From Myxococcales bacterium (GTDB lineage Bacteria > Myxococcota_A > UBA9160 > UBA4427), in contig JAAZXM010000002.1 in the NCBI GenBank assembly GCA_014240165.1, positions 1-64,000 of the forward strand: a stretch of DNA of 64,000 nt, given 5' to 3'. Shown here piece after piece: positions 43,172 through 51,817 of the stretch (the stretch's first letter is position 1; every line of letters begins with the position of its first letter). The translations under genes were made by a program, and so were the position numbers. Below the pieces are notes generated by a model. It made no database searches, was not told the DNA's origin, and was given only the letters and a program-made list of their open reading frames with translations.

Positions 43172-44667
43172 GCGGGCTTTGTCGGGTCGGATCGATCGGG
43201 GCTCCGCTCGCGGTCGGCCAGCAAGGTGTCGAGGCGTTCACCGAGCGCCTCGACCTGGTAGCGAAGCGGCGGTCGTTCCAGGATGCCGCGTTCGATCTTG
43301 CGCAGGGCGTTGCGGACCGCGGGCTGATCCCGCGCCAGGGCTTGGCCGATTTCGCCCACCGACGCATCGGTGTAGCGGCGGCACAGGTACATGGCGAGCT
43401 GTCTCGGGAGCAGAACCTGCTTCCGGCGGGAGCGGGAGGCCAGGGTATCGGGGCTCGATTGGAAGAAGCCGGCGACCACGGCGATCACGTCCCCCACACG
43501 GAGCCGCCGCCTGCGGGTGGGGGCTCCGGCCTTCTTCGTGATGGCGCTCTCGGTCAGCGCCCGGTCGATGGGGCTCTTCAGCAGGGAGGCGGTGGTGACG
43601 AGCTGAATCAGCACGCTCTCGAGGTCCCGGACGCTGCCCCGGATATTTTCAACCAGCAGGTCCAGGCAATCCCCGGGCAGGCGAATGCCCCCGTGGGCCG
43701 CTTTGCTCCGCAGGATGGCCCGTCGAACCTGGTGATCCGGGGGCTCGAGTTCGGCCAGGAAGCCTGCGCTCAGCTGGGATCGAATGCGCGCGCCGAGTTC
43801 GGGCATGTCCTGGGGAAGCCGGTCCCCGGTGAGCATCACCTTGCCCCCGGCGTCGAGGACATGCTGGACGGTATGGAAAAATTCGAGTTGGGTGGCGGAC
43901 TTGCTTTCGAGGAATTGCACGTCCTCCATCACGAAGAGCTCGTGCCGGCCCCGGTAGCGGCGCTTGAAATCGCTCGTCCGGTTGCTCCTCAGGGCCGAGA
44001 GAAATTGGTTGGTGAAGCTCTCCGAGGAGACGTATTTCACTGTGCAATCGCCCAGCCGGGCTGCTTCCGAGGCCACCGCTCGGGCGAGGTGGGTCTTTCC
44101 CATGCCGGGATCCGCCCGGAGGAAAAGCTGGTTGAGCGTACGCTGCTGGCCTCTCGCCATGGCGAAGGACGCTTCTCGGGCCAGGGCGTTGCAGGGGCCC
44201 ACCACGAAGCTGTCGAAGGTGTACTGCGCGGGTTTTGTCGCCACGGTGGAGGGCTCCCCGGCGCGGCGGCCGGGTGCAGAGCGAGGTCGAGGAGTCCGGG
44301 GTTGCGCGGCGGCCTTCCGGGTCGCTCTCGGCATCGGGGTGGCCGGGGCGGGTGCGATCGCGGCCGCGGCGTCCGTGGGAATAGGCGCCTGGGCGGCGGG
44401 TTTGGTTGCAGCCGAGGCGCGGCACGTGTCCACCGCGAGGGCGATTTCAATGGAACCGCCGGTTTCGGCTTTCAAGCACGCATCGATGCGTGGCAGAAAA
44501 TGTCGCCGGATCCGCTCGCGATGGAAGGTCGAGGGACAGACGAGCAAAAGTCCCTCGTCTTCGGAACGGGGCTCCAGGGGTTGGAGCCACGTCTCATAGG
44601 AGAACGCGGGTACTTCGTTTTGAAGACGGTGCAGAACGCCGTCCCAGACCTCGGGGGTAAAGGCCAA
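43168..44667 (-). CDS. dnaA: DnaA-family initiator with divergent DNA-recognition motif
   Basis: A 499-residue protein with the full DnaA layout: domain I (VWDGVLHRLQNEVPAFSYETWLQPL), Ala/Pro linker, AAA+ (Walker A ADPGMGKTHLARAV near 186, Walker B ELFVMEDVQFLESK) and domain IV (QVLLPRQLAMYLCRRYTD, SVGEIGQALARDQPAVRNAL). The near-universal RDHTTV contact motif reads RDQPAV, one residue is missing before it, and the first Walker A Gly is Ala. The start is a TTG at 44667. No dnaN or recF is near. It may be the main initiator with altered box preference or a second DnaA-like protein. Confidence 0.88.
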   Translation of the reverse strand: MAFTPEVWDGVLHRLQNEVPAFSYETWLQPLEPRSEDEGLLLVCPSTFHRERIRRHFLPRIDACLKAETGGSIEIALAVDTCRASAATKPAAQAPIPTDAAAAIAPAPATPMPRATRKAAAQPRTPRPRSAPGRRAGEPSTVATKPAQYTFDSFVVGPCNALAREASFAMARGQQRTLNQLFLRADPGMGKTHLARAVASEAARLGDCTVKYVSSESFTNQFLSALRSNRTSDFKRRYRGRHELFVMEDVQFLESKSATQLEFFHTVQHVLDAGGKVMLTGDRLPQDMPELGARIRSQLSAGFLAELEPPDHQVRRAILRSKAAHGGIRLPGDCLDLLVENIRGSVRDLESVLIQLVTTASLLKSPIDRALTESAITKKAGAPTRRRRLRVGDVIAVVAGFFQSSPDTLASRSRRKQVLLPRQLAMYLCRRYTDASVGEIGQALARDQPAVRNALRKIERGILERPPLRYQVEALGERLDTLLADRERSPDRSDPTKPA

Positions 44668-45058
44668 TTCGGGTCATGCCAGCCCGTACGCGGTGCGTCG
44701 GGTATTCGGGGGGATTTGTGTGCTACGCGCCGATCCGAGAAAAAAATTTTTCGGGCTGGCCGTCGAGACGACCGCAGTTAACCACAGCTTCACTTTGCTT
44801 CGCAAAGGCGGGATCCGCGATTAAGGGCAATCCCCATGTTCTCAATAATTCGACTGAAATGCGGTTCTAGATCCCTGTGAACCGCTGTTTCGAAGTCTGA
44901 ATGCTGTTGTGCTCGAAGGGTTTCCGAAACACAAGTGATGCAGATTCCGCGTACCTGTTCTGTGTAGATGGCGCTCACCCGCACCTTGGGAAATCTCCAT
45001 TTTTCTCGATATAGCGAGAAAATGCATTTTTTTTCGAAATCTTGTGAAGGCGTGGATT
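44668..45058. other. AT-rich non-coding region beside dnaA (candidate origin or regulatory region)
   Basis: No convincing gene in 391 bases. It is much more AT-rich than its surroundings, with GAGAAAAAAATTTTTC near 44730 and T-runs near 45028-45034. TTAACCACA at 44778-44786 differs by one base from the DnaA box TTATCCACA. A perfect 8-bp hairpin (TTTTCTCG/CGAGAAAA) lies at 45001-45022. This could hold the dnaA promoter, a replication origin, or both. Only one DnaA-box-like site was found by eye. Confidence 0.4.
45001..45022. terminator. AT-rich hairpin downstream of the Lon-domain gene
   Basis: TTTTCTCG, a six-base loop, then CGAGAAAA: a perfect 8-bp stem flanked by A and T runs. On the leftward strand it lies 37 bases after the Lon-domain gene stop. 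It may end that transcript before dnaA. It could alternatively be part of an unwinding element. Confidence 0.45.
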
Positions 45059-45748
45059 TCATTGCAAAAGGTCCGAACCCGGTGCGATGCGACCGACGAG
45101 TTCGCCAAGGCGAACGCGCAGGAATTCGTCGAGCATTCGGTAGCGAGGCTCAGGGCCCGAAGCTTCAAGCAGTTTTTGTTTATCGAGAACTCCGAGATCG
45201 GTTGCCTGGGCGACCACGTGGACGAACTGTGTATCGGTGAATTCTTTCAGCTTGCCCAGGGACTCCACCCGCTTTCGCGCGGCCTCCGCATCTTGTGCCG
45301 GACCCGTGCTGCGAGCGATCTCGCAAAGGGTTTCAAAGATTCGCGCACGCAGCGCCGTCGGCCCGCCTTCGGCCTCGGAAACGCTCTCCTCGGCCAGGCT
45401 TTCGATTCGGGCCGTTCGGTAGAGTTCTGCCCGGGGGTGCTCCTCGAGAATGCGAAAACGTTTCGTCGCCACCAATAAGATGTCCAAGCTGCCGTCTGGC
45501 CTTTCGCGGGCTTGGCGGATTTCGCCCTCGCAGCCGATCTCGAAAATCCCGGGGTCTCCGTCGATCTCTGCCAGGGCCTCGGGCCGGATCGCCACCATGC
45601 CGATACGCCGATTCGACGTCAGGGCGGCTCGGGTCATGGCGCGGTAACGGGGTTCGAAAATGTAGAGCGGGACGCTGAGGGTAGGAAAGAGCACCACGCC
45701 CGGGAGCGGGAAGAGTGGGAGGGCTTCTGGGCCGAGATTGGATGTCAT
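45059..45748 (-). CDS. Lon N-terminal (substrate-binding) domain protein
   Basis: A 229-residue protein from the ATG at 45748 (GAGGA upstream). EALPLFPLPGVVLFPTLSVPLYIFEPRYR is the classic start of the Lon substrate-binding (LAN/PUA-like) domain, and the helical part follows to the end. There is no AAA+ or protease domain, so it is one of the stand-alone Lon-N proteins. Their function is poorly known; they may bind misfolded or specific protein clients. Confidence 0.9.
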   Translation of the reverse strand: MTSNLGPEALPLFPLPGVVLFPTLSVPLYIFEPRYRAMTRAALTSNRRIGMVAIRPEALAEIDGDPGIFEIGCEGEIRQARERPDGSLDILLVATKRFRILEEHPRAELYRTARIESLAEESVSEAEGGPTALRARIFETLCEIARSTGPAQDAEAARKRVESLGKLKEFTDTQFVHVVAQATDLGVLDKQKLLEASGPEPRYRMLDEFLRVRLGELVGRIAPGSDLLQ

Positions 45749-45833
45749 GGCGGGGTTTTCCTCGAAGCGCTCGGCCCAAGGTAGCGTGCCGCGCTTGACG
45801 GTCGCCTCGTCACCGGGAAAACTGGGGCTCCGA

Positions 45834-46271
45834 ATGGACCGCCGGACCCGCAAGGAGTTGATCGAGCGATTGCGCGCGGATGCGGACCGGATTTGCGCGC
45901 GTTTCGGTCTCCGCTACCAAACCCTCGATGCTGAGCGCGCCAACGTCAAGCGCCGCTACGGCATCTGCTACTCCGACGGCAGCATCAAGATCCGGCTGGG
46001 GCACGTAACCACGGGCCAACCGCTCAAATACTCGAGCCTGGTCAGCACCCTCTGCCACGAATTGGCGCACCTGAAGCACTTCGACCACTCGCCCCGCTTC
46101 CAGGACTTCTACCAGGAGGTCCTTCTGTGGGCTCGCCGCCAGGGCATCTACCGCCCGGGAAGCCCTGCCCGTTCGCCGGTCGGGGAGAGGGGGGAAGCCG
46201 CGGCGCCCAAACCCGCGCGGGTTCGTGATCCTGGGCGCCGGCCGGCGCCTGAGCAGTTGAGCCTGTTCTGA
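45834..46271 (+). CDS. SprT-like zinc metalloprotease domain protein with C-terminal clamp-binding motif
   Basis: A 145-residue protein from the ATG at 45834. The zinc site is CHELAHLKHFDHSPRFQDFY, with HEXXH and a third His as in SprT/YgjP-type proteins. The chain ends in a Pro/Arg-rich linker and the pentapeptide QLSLF, which fits the bacterial sliding-clamp (beta/DnaN) consensus QL[SD]LF exactly. Eukaryotic SPRTN/Wss1-type SprT proteases that digest DNA-protein crosslinks also bind the replication clamp. This suggests a bacterial counterpart (inference). Divergent from the Lon-domain gene. Confidence 0.75.
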   Translation: MDRRTRKELIERLRADADRICARFGLRYQTLDAERANVKRRYGICYSDGSIKIRLGHVTTGQPLKYSSLVSTLCHELAHLKHFDHSPRFQDFYQEVLLWARRQGIYRPGSPARSPVGERGEAAAPKPARVRDPGRRPAPEQLSLF

Positions 46272-46359
46272 GTTCAGGCGCTTCGGTCCTGACTCTCCAG
46301 GGCCGGCCGATACCGTGGCCTGCCCGGGGCGTCCTCAACGCAGGGGATGCGGGCTTGTT

Positions 46360-46572
46360 CTAGCCGGACGCGGCCTTCTGCTGCTCGTCGTACTCTTCGA
46401 GATTGTTAGGTCCCTCAACGACCTGGGTCGAGATGTTGTCGCAGGCGAGGTTCTTGTCGAGGATCTCGCTCAGGAGGCCTTCGACCGTCAATTCATCAAA
46501 CTCTTCGAAGGCGTCTTCAAGCCCGCCCCCGGTGACACTGAACTCTAGGTTGAGCTTGATCTTTACGTCCAT
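46360..46572 (-). CDS. Small acidic protein of unknown function
   Basis: A 70-residue frame starting at the ATG at 46572 with SD GAGGAGAG upstream. It starts MDVKIKLNLEFSVTGGGL, then two strongly acidic helices and a single Cys. No family recognised. The good ribosome-binding site and lack of competing frames favour a real gene. It lies downstream (on its strand) of the hairpin-rich region. Confidence 0.6.
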   Translation of the reverse strand: MDVKIKLNLEFSVTGGGLEDAFEEFDELTVEGLLSEILDKNLACDNISTQVVEGPNNLEEYDEQQKAASG

Positions 46573-46876
46573 CGTTTGCTCTCCTCGCTGTCTGCGTGGT
46601 GGCGCTGAGTAGCCGGGCTCTTGCCGATCAGCCGGGCGACTGTTCCCCGGGCTCCGCTCCGCCCCCGTGGTCAACTCCGCGGGGCAAGCGTGAGTGCCTG
46701 CTTTGTTCTTTGGCCTTTCGCTTCCGGCTATGGGTGCTCAACCACACCTTCGTGCTTTCGTCACTGATGGCCCGAACGCGTGAGTTGGCCTATTGCCGAC
46801 GGGTCGCCCCTCTTCTCTCTCTGCCAAAAAACGTACACTCGGGCTGAACATTGCCGCTTTCTTCGCGCAAACCGGC

Positions 46877-47049
46877 TCTGATCAGAATCTCTCATCCGTT
46901 CCCCTGGGTGGACACCTCTAGCTGACGGTGCCTCAACCCCTTGGGAGCGCTGAGGATACACCGGCCCTCTCACGTAGGCTACGCGAAGAGGGCTCAATTT
47001 CAGCTATTTACCTATCTGAAGACCCGAGATAGGGAAATCTGATCAGATT
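46877..47049. ncRNA. Candidate structured RNA or regulatory element flanked by TCTGATCAGA palindromes
   Basis: The 537-base gap 46573-47109 has no gene I can support, but it holds a run of perfect inverted repeats. GGTG+CCTCA (46927-46935) pairs with TGAGG+CACC (46951-46962). GCCCTCT/AGAGGGC (46964-46993) encloses CGTAG/CTACG. CCTATCT/AGATAGG is at 47011-47033. The palindrome AATCTGATCAGATT is at 47036-47049, and its core TCTGATCAGA recurs at 46877-46886. Strand is unknown. No known RNA family was recognised. Confidence 0.4.
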
Positions 47050-47109
47050 CGAAAAGGCTCGACAGCCCGGTGGCCATGCCTTGCCGTGAAACGCCCACGG
47101 GGGTGGGGT

Positions 47110-48906
47110 TTAGCCGGGCACTTGCCGGTCGCCGACCGATTTGCCGGATTCGGGCGCCGGGGTGTCGAGGTGCTTCTCCCTTTGGAGGTCTTGGGCCACG
47201 TGGGCGTCCGCGGTTCGCTCACTGTGGCATTGGGCCGGTTCGCTCTCCCCGCCCATCTCCTGTCGAGTCTTGCTGGCGAGGCGGTGCAGTTGCTCGGGCG
47301 ACAGGACGCCCCTCTTCTGCAGGATTTCTTTCTGCTCCGCGCTCAAAGCGTCGGAAACCTTCGGCTTTTCCCATGCGTACGCCTCGTCCTTGCCCGAGAC
47401 GAAGACGCTGATCTCCTTGCTGATGCGCACGGCGCACCAGTCGTGGCCGCACATGGCGCAGAAATCCGTATCCACGTCCATGTCCTCGTCGTGGAAGGCC
47501 CGGGCCGTGTCGGTATCAAAGGCCAATTCGAAATGCTTTTCCCAGTTGAGGGCCGCGCGGGCCTTGGTGAGTTCATCGTCCCAATCCCGAGTGCCGGGAA
47601 TCCCCAGCGCAACGTCCGCCGAGTGGGCGGCGATCCGGTACGCCACGCAGCCCTGCTTGACGTCATCGCGTTTGGGCAAGCCCAGGTGTTCCTTGGGGGT
47701 CACGTAGCAGAGCATGCTGGCCCCGTGGTAGGCGGCGGCCGTGGCCCCGATGGCGCTGGTGATGTGGTCGTAGCCCGGGAAAACGTCGGTGACCAGGGGG
47801 CCGAGGACATAGAAGGGAGCGCCGTGACAGATCTGGCGCTGGAGTTTCATGTTGTATTCCACCTGGTCGAAGGGCACGTGGCCGGGCCCCTCGATCATGA
47901 CCTGCACCCCATGGCGCCAGGCGCGTTCCGTGAGTTCGCCCAGGGCGCTGAGTTCCCCGAGTTGGGCCGCATCCGTGGCATCGGCGAGGCCGCCCGGGCG
48001 CAGCCCGTCTCCGATGGAGAAGGTGACGTCGTAGCGGCGCATGAGGAGGCAGATGTCGTCCCAGATCTCGGCCATCAGGTTTTCGCGCCCATGGTGAAGC
48101 ATCCATTTGGCGAGCAGCGAACCGCCGCGGCTGACGATGCCGATGAGGCGCTTGGCTACGCCGTCGAGGTGCGCCCGGCGCACGCCGGCATGGATCGTGA
48201 AATAATCGACCCCCTGCTGGGCCTGGGCTTCGAGGCAGGCCAAGACCATCTCGCGGTCCAGGTCCTCGATACTCCGCCCCAGGATCATGGAGTAGATGGG
48301 CACGGTGCCGATGGGCGCCGTCGAGTTTTTGATGATGGCATCCCGGGTGGCATCCAGGTCGCCGCCGGTGGATAGATCCATCACGGTGTCGGCTCCCCAG
48401 CGCAGGGCCCACTCGAGTTTCTCGACCTCCTCGCTGCTCCCGCTGGAGATCGGTGAAGCGCCCATATTGGCGTTGATCTTGGTTCGGCTGGCGCGGCCGA
48501 TCGCCATGGGGTCGAGTTCCATGCCCAGGTGAACCTTATTGGCGGGCACCACCATGCGCCCGGCGGCGATTTCCTCCCGGACCTGCTCGGCACTCAGATG
48601 GGGCTCGCGTTGGGCGACGCGCTCCATTTCCGGTGTGGTGATGCCGAGGCGCGCGTGCTCGAGTTGCGTGATGGGGACGAAGCCCTCGGGCGGCCGCCAA
48701 TGGCCCTCTTCGCAAACCCAATTCGCGGGCATGAAATCCCACGCGGTCTTTTCGGAAACCAGCGGCATTCCCGGCGTATCGGGAGACGAGAAGGCGAGCG
48801 GCCCGCCGACGTCGGCAGGGTTCGCGAAGCTCCCGGGGTTCGTACCCAGCCCGCGGCTCGAGGGGTTGTTACCCGTTTTGGGCAGCGGCGGGCGGACGTT
48901 GGTCAT
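47110..48906 (-). CDS. thiC: Phosphomethylpyrimidine synthase ThiC
   Basis: A 598-residue radical-SAM enzyme from the ATG at 48906 (SD GAGGAG). It has the non-canonical C-terminal cluster motif DFCAMCGHDWCAVR (CX2CX4C) and the conserved body segments HIGMELDPMAIG-like VHLGMELDPMAIG, VMDLSTGGD and MIEGPGHVP. It converts aminoimidazole ribotide to HMP phosphate, the pyrimidine half of thiamine. No TPP riboswitch was recognised in its leader. Confidence 0.97.
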   Translation of the reverse strand: MTNVRPPLPKTGNNPSSRGLGTNPGSFANPADVGGPLAFSSPDTPGMPLVSEKTAWDFMPANWVCEEGHWRPPEGFVPITQLEHARLGITTPEMERVAQREPHLSAEQVREEIAAGRMVVPANKVHLGMELDPMAIGRASRTKINANMGASPISSGSSEEVEKLEWALRWGADTVMDLSTGGDLDATRDAIIKNSTAPIGTVPIYSMILGRSIEDLDREMVLACLEAQAQQGVDYFTIHAGVRRAHLDGVAKRLIGIVSRGGSLLAKWMLHHGRENLMAEIWDDICLLMRRYDVTFSIGDGLRPGGLADATDAAQLGELSALGELTERAWRHGVQVMIEGPGHVPFDQVEYNMKLQRQICHGAPFYVLGPLVTDVFPGYDHITSAIGATAAAYHGASMLCYVTPKEHLGLPKRDDVKQGCVAYRIAAHSADVALGIPGTRDWDDELTKARAALNWEKHFELAFDTDTARAFHDEDMDVDTDFCAMCGHDWCAVRISKEISVFVSGKDEAYAWEKPKVSDALSAEQKEILQKRGVLSPEQLHRLASKTRQEMGGESEPAQCHSERTADAHVAQDLQREKHLDTPAPESGKSVGDRQVPG

Positions 48907-49073
48907 GGCTGCACTCCTCATCGGTTGTGGCGGGCCAACCGCCCCGCCCCCGTCCGGATACCCTATCACGCGCTCCACCCAGACGCCCCGAGCAAGCTGT
49001 CACCGAAGCAGCGATATTTCACCGGCGCGTGGCGTGTGGCCGACTATGCTAGCGGTCAACCTGGGAGCGAAGC

Positions 49074-49628
49074 GTGGAAATGCCAAGCGGTCTGAAATGG
49101 ATAGTGGTCGCCGGGGCCCTGGCCTGGGCCAGCGCAGGCTGCGACCGGAACATCGCGCCCTTCGTGCCCGGGGAGGAGCCCCGCCGCCCGGACCTCTCCC
49201 GCATCTACCCGGCTCCGGAGCAGGCACCCGCCATGGCGCGGAACGCCGGCGCGGCAGGGCCCCCGTCGCCGGCCGCCGCGGATGCGAGCGTCGGGCGCCC
49301 AGGGGCCTCGGTGAGGGGCAACGTGAACCTGGCCGAAGCCGCGAATGGGCGGACGGGCACGCTTTTCATCATCGCCCGTCGCCAGGGCGCGGTGGGTGGC
49401 CCCCCCCTGGCGGTCCTGCGGGTTCCCGACCCCCGCTTTCCCCTGGCTTTCGAGATCGGCCCCGATCAGGTCATGATCCCGAGCATGCGCTTCGAGGGGG
49501 CAATCGCCCTGACGGCGCGCCTGGATGCCGATGGCGATGCCATGACGCGCGACGACGGCGATCCTCAGACCGAAACCCCCCAGGCAGTGGTCCCGGGCTC
49601 GGTGGGGGTCGAACTGGTTCTGCGCTGA
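49074..49628 (+). CDS. Lipoprotein with CcmI/CycH C-terminal-like domain
   Basis: A 184-residue protein from the GTG at 49074 after GGGAG. The signal peptide ends in a lipobox (WASAGC). After a Pro/Ala-rich linker, the C-terminal 95 residues (TLFIIARRQGAVGGPPLAVL, then a second strand set with ALTARLDADGDAMTRDDGD) resemble the CcmI/CycH C-terminal domain that binds apocytochrome c. The TPR part of CcmI is missing and no other ccm genes are here. Function is open. Divergent from thiC. Confidence 0.7.
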   Translation: MEMPSGLKWIVVAGALAWASAGCDRNIAPFVPGEEPRRPDLSRIYPAPEQAPAMARNAGAAGPPSPAAADASVGRPGASVRGNVNLAEAANGRTGTLFIIARRQGAVGGPPLAVLRVPDPRFPLAFEIGPDQVMIPSMRFEGAIALTARLDADGDAMTRDDGDPQTETPQAVVPGSVGVELVLR

Positions 49629-49644
49629 AGGGGCGGGCAGGCCT

Positions 49645-51723
49645 TTATCGCGGCCGCTCGAGTTCGTTCAGCCCCTCGAGGCTGCCGGCGACGATCAGAG
49701 TCTCTCCTTCTTCGAAGCGGTCCTGAGCGCCTACAACGCGCACCTTGCCTCCGTCCGCCCCGGGTCGGCCGCGCACCAGGACCACCTGGACCCCGGTGCG
49801 CTCGCGAATCGCCAACTCGGCCAGGCTGCGCCCGAACATATACGCCGGGGCGAGGGTCTCCCGGAGCCAGAAGCCATCGCCCAGATCCACGGTCTTGCCG
49901 CGGCTCACCGCCGTCATGCTGCTCGAAAAGCCGCCGGCGAGGTCGCGCCGCTGTTGTTCGTGCTGGCTCGCCTCCACGACATCCTTCTCGCTGACTGTGC
50001 CCAGAAGTCGCGAGGAGTCCGCCGCATCCACCACTGCGAGTTCGTCGAGATGCGTCCCGCTGAAGAGTTGCATGACCACGGAGAGATCGTTCTCGGGTGT
50101 CACCGAAGGATGGCGGGTGTCCACCAGATCCCGGGCCACCACCAGGTGGCGCAGGGCCTCTTGCTCGTAGATCAGCCGGCGAACCTCCGACAAGGAGATG
50201 GCTCCCAGCAGGCTGCCTTGCTCGTTCTGGACAAAGAACTGGGAATGATCGCTCTGGACCACCAGGTCGAGGATGGATTGGAAATTGGCCGACTCCGTCA
50301 GTACTTCGGGTTCGTTGTCGAGCACATCGCGCACATAGAGCGATTTGAGAACGTTCGGGTCGGAACTTTCGTCCAGGTCCACACCCTGGCGCCGAAGCTT
50401 GGAGGTGTAGATGGAATCACGGGACAGAAGCTGGGAAACCAGACTGCTCACCACGCAGGCGGTCATCAGCGCCGGAATGATATCGATGGTTTGGGTCAAC
50501 TCGAAGATGATGATGATGGCGCTGATGGGGGCGTGGGTCGTTGCGGCCACGACGGCCCCCATGGTCACCAGCGCGTAGGCGCCCGAGGATGCGGTGGCGC
50601 CGGGGAAATATTGATTGACCAGGGTGCCCACCACGCCCCCCGACATGGCTCCGAGAAAGAGGGACGGCGCGAAAACTCCGCCTGAGCCGCCGGAACCGAT
50701 GGTGATCGAGGTGGCGACGATCTTGGTCGCCACCAGGGCCGCCATGGTGATGGCCGAGAGCGAGCCCGCCAAGGCCAGGGAAATCGTCGTGTAGCCGACG
50801 CCGAAGACCTGGGGCAGTTGCAGGCCGATTACCCCCACCAGGGCGCCGCCCACCGCGGCCTTGAGGTACTCGGGCATCCGCAGCCGCTCGAAGGCGATTT
50901 CCGAATAGGAAAGGGTGCGGATGAACGCCACCGCGACGAGGCCCGCCACCACCCCGGTGGCGAGGTAGGGCAGTAATTCGAAAGGGCTCACGATCTGGTA
51001 GTCGGGCACCTTGAAGGCGGGATAGTTGCCAAGAAAGAAGCGGGAGGCGACGGTGGCCACCACCGAGGAGATCACGATGGGGGTGAATTGGGTGACGGCG
51101 AAATGGCCGACGATGATCTCCGCGGCGAAGATGGCTCCGGCAATCGGTGCGTTGAACGTGGCGGAAATCCCCGCCGCCGCGCCGCAGCCCACCAGGGTCC
51201 GAATACCCGCCGTGTTGAGCCGGAGCATTTGCCCCAGGGAGGAGCCGAATGCCGAGCCGATTTGAACGATGGGCCCCTCGCGACCCACGGAGCCGCCCGT
51301 CCCGATGGAAAGCGAGGAGGCCAATGCCTTGATGGCCACCAGCCGTCCGCGAATCACGCCGCCCCTCAGGGCAACCGCTTTCATGACTTCCGGTACGCCG
51401 TGGCCCCGGGCCTCCCGGGCAAAGAAGTAGATCAGCGGGCCCACCAGCAAGCCGCCCAGGGCGGGTATCGCGATCTTCCAACCCCAAGCGAGTTGCTGCA
51501 CCGCCTCCACCGGATCCTCGGGCTCGGCGAGCAAACCGGTTTCCAACATGTGGTCGACGCCTTCGGCGCCTCCCCAGGCCACGGCCTGGACTCCGCGAAT
51601 CATCAAGCGGAATAGGACTGCTCCCAGGGCGCCGGCCAGTCCTGTGAATACCGCGGCGACCACCATGAAGAGGTGTCCGCCGCGCTGAAAGATCTCTAAA
51701 CGGTCGCTGCCGGTCTCATTCAT
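49645..51723 (-). CDS. CLC-type chloride channel/antiporter with CBS and TrkA-C domains
   Basis: A 692-residue membrane protein from the ATG at 51723. The CLC selectivity segments are present: GTGGSVGREGPIVQIG with the gating Glu, and GSGGSGGVFAPSLFLG. About the first 440 residues are transmembrane. A CBS-domain pair follows (~450-590), then a TrkA-C/RCK-C-like domain at the end (ERTGVQVVLVRG ... FEEGETLIVAG), likely sensing nucleotides or ions. The start has no clear SD. Confidence 0.92.
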   Translation of the reverse strand: MNETGSDRLEIFQRGGHLFMVVAAVFTGLAGALGAVLFRLMIRGVQAVAWGGAEGVDHMLETGLLAEPEDPVEAVQQLAWGWKIAIPALGGLLVGPLIYFFAREARGHGVPEVMKAVALRGGVIRGRLVAIKALASSLSIGTGGSVGREGPIVQIGSAFGSSLGQMLRLNTAGIRTLVGCGAAAGISATFNAPIAGAIFAAEIIVGHFAVTQFTPIVISSVVATVASRFFLGNYPAFKVPDYQIVSPFELLPYLATGVVAGLVAVAFIRTLSYSEIAFERLRMPEYLKAAVGGALVGVIGLQLPQVFGVGYTTISLALAGSLSAITMAALVATKIVATSITIGSGGSGGVFAPSLFLGAMSGGVVGTLVNQYFPGATASSGAYALVTMGAVVAATTHAPISAIIIIFELTQTIDIIPALMTACVVSSLVSQLLSRDSIYTSKLRRQGVDLDESSDPNVLKSLYVRDVLDNEPEVLTESANFQSILDLVVQSDHSQFFVQNEQGSLLGAISLSEVRRLIYEQEALRHLVVARDLVDTRHPSVTPENDLSVVMQLFSGTHLDELAVVDAADSSRLLGTVSEKDVVEASQHEQQRRDLAGGFSSSMTAVSRGKTVDLGDGFWLRETLAPAYMFGRSLAELAIRERTGVQVVLVRGRPGADGGKVRVVGAQDRFEEGETLIVAGSLEGLNELERPR

Positions 51724-51817
51724 CGAAGCAGAGGGCCAGGGGGGTGAGGGATGCGCGCCGCAGCTTAGCCCGGTTGAAGGGTCCCGTCTGGAATGCCCTG
51801 GGTTACGCTGCAGCGCC

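Noticed and set aside
48907-49073. TPP riboswitch upstream of thiC
   Set aside because: No CTGAGA-type conserved core could be found on the minus strand.
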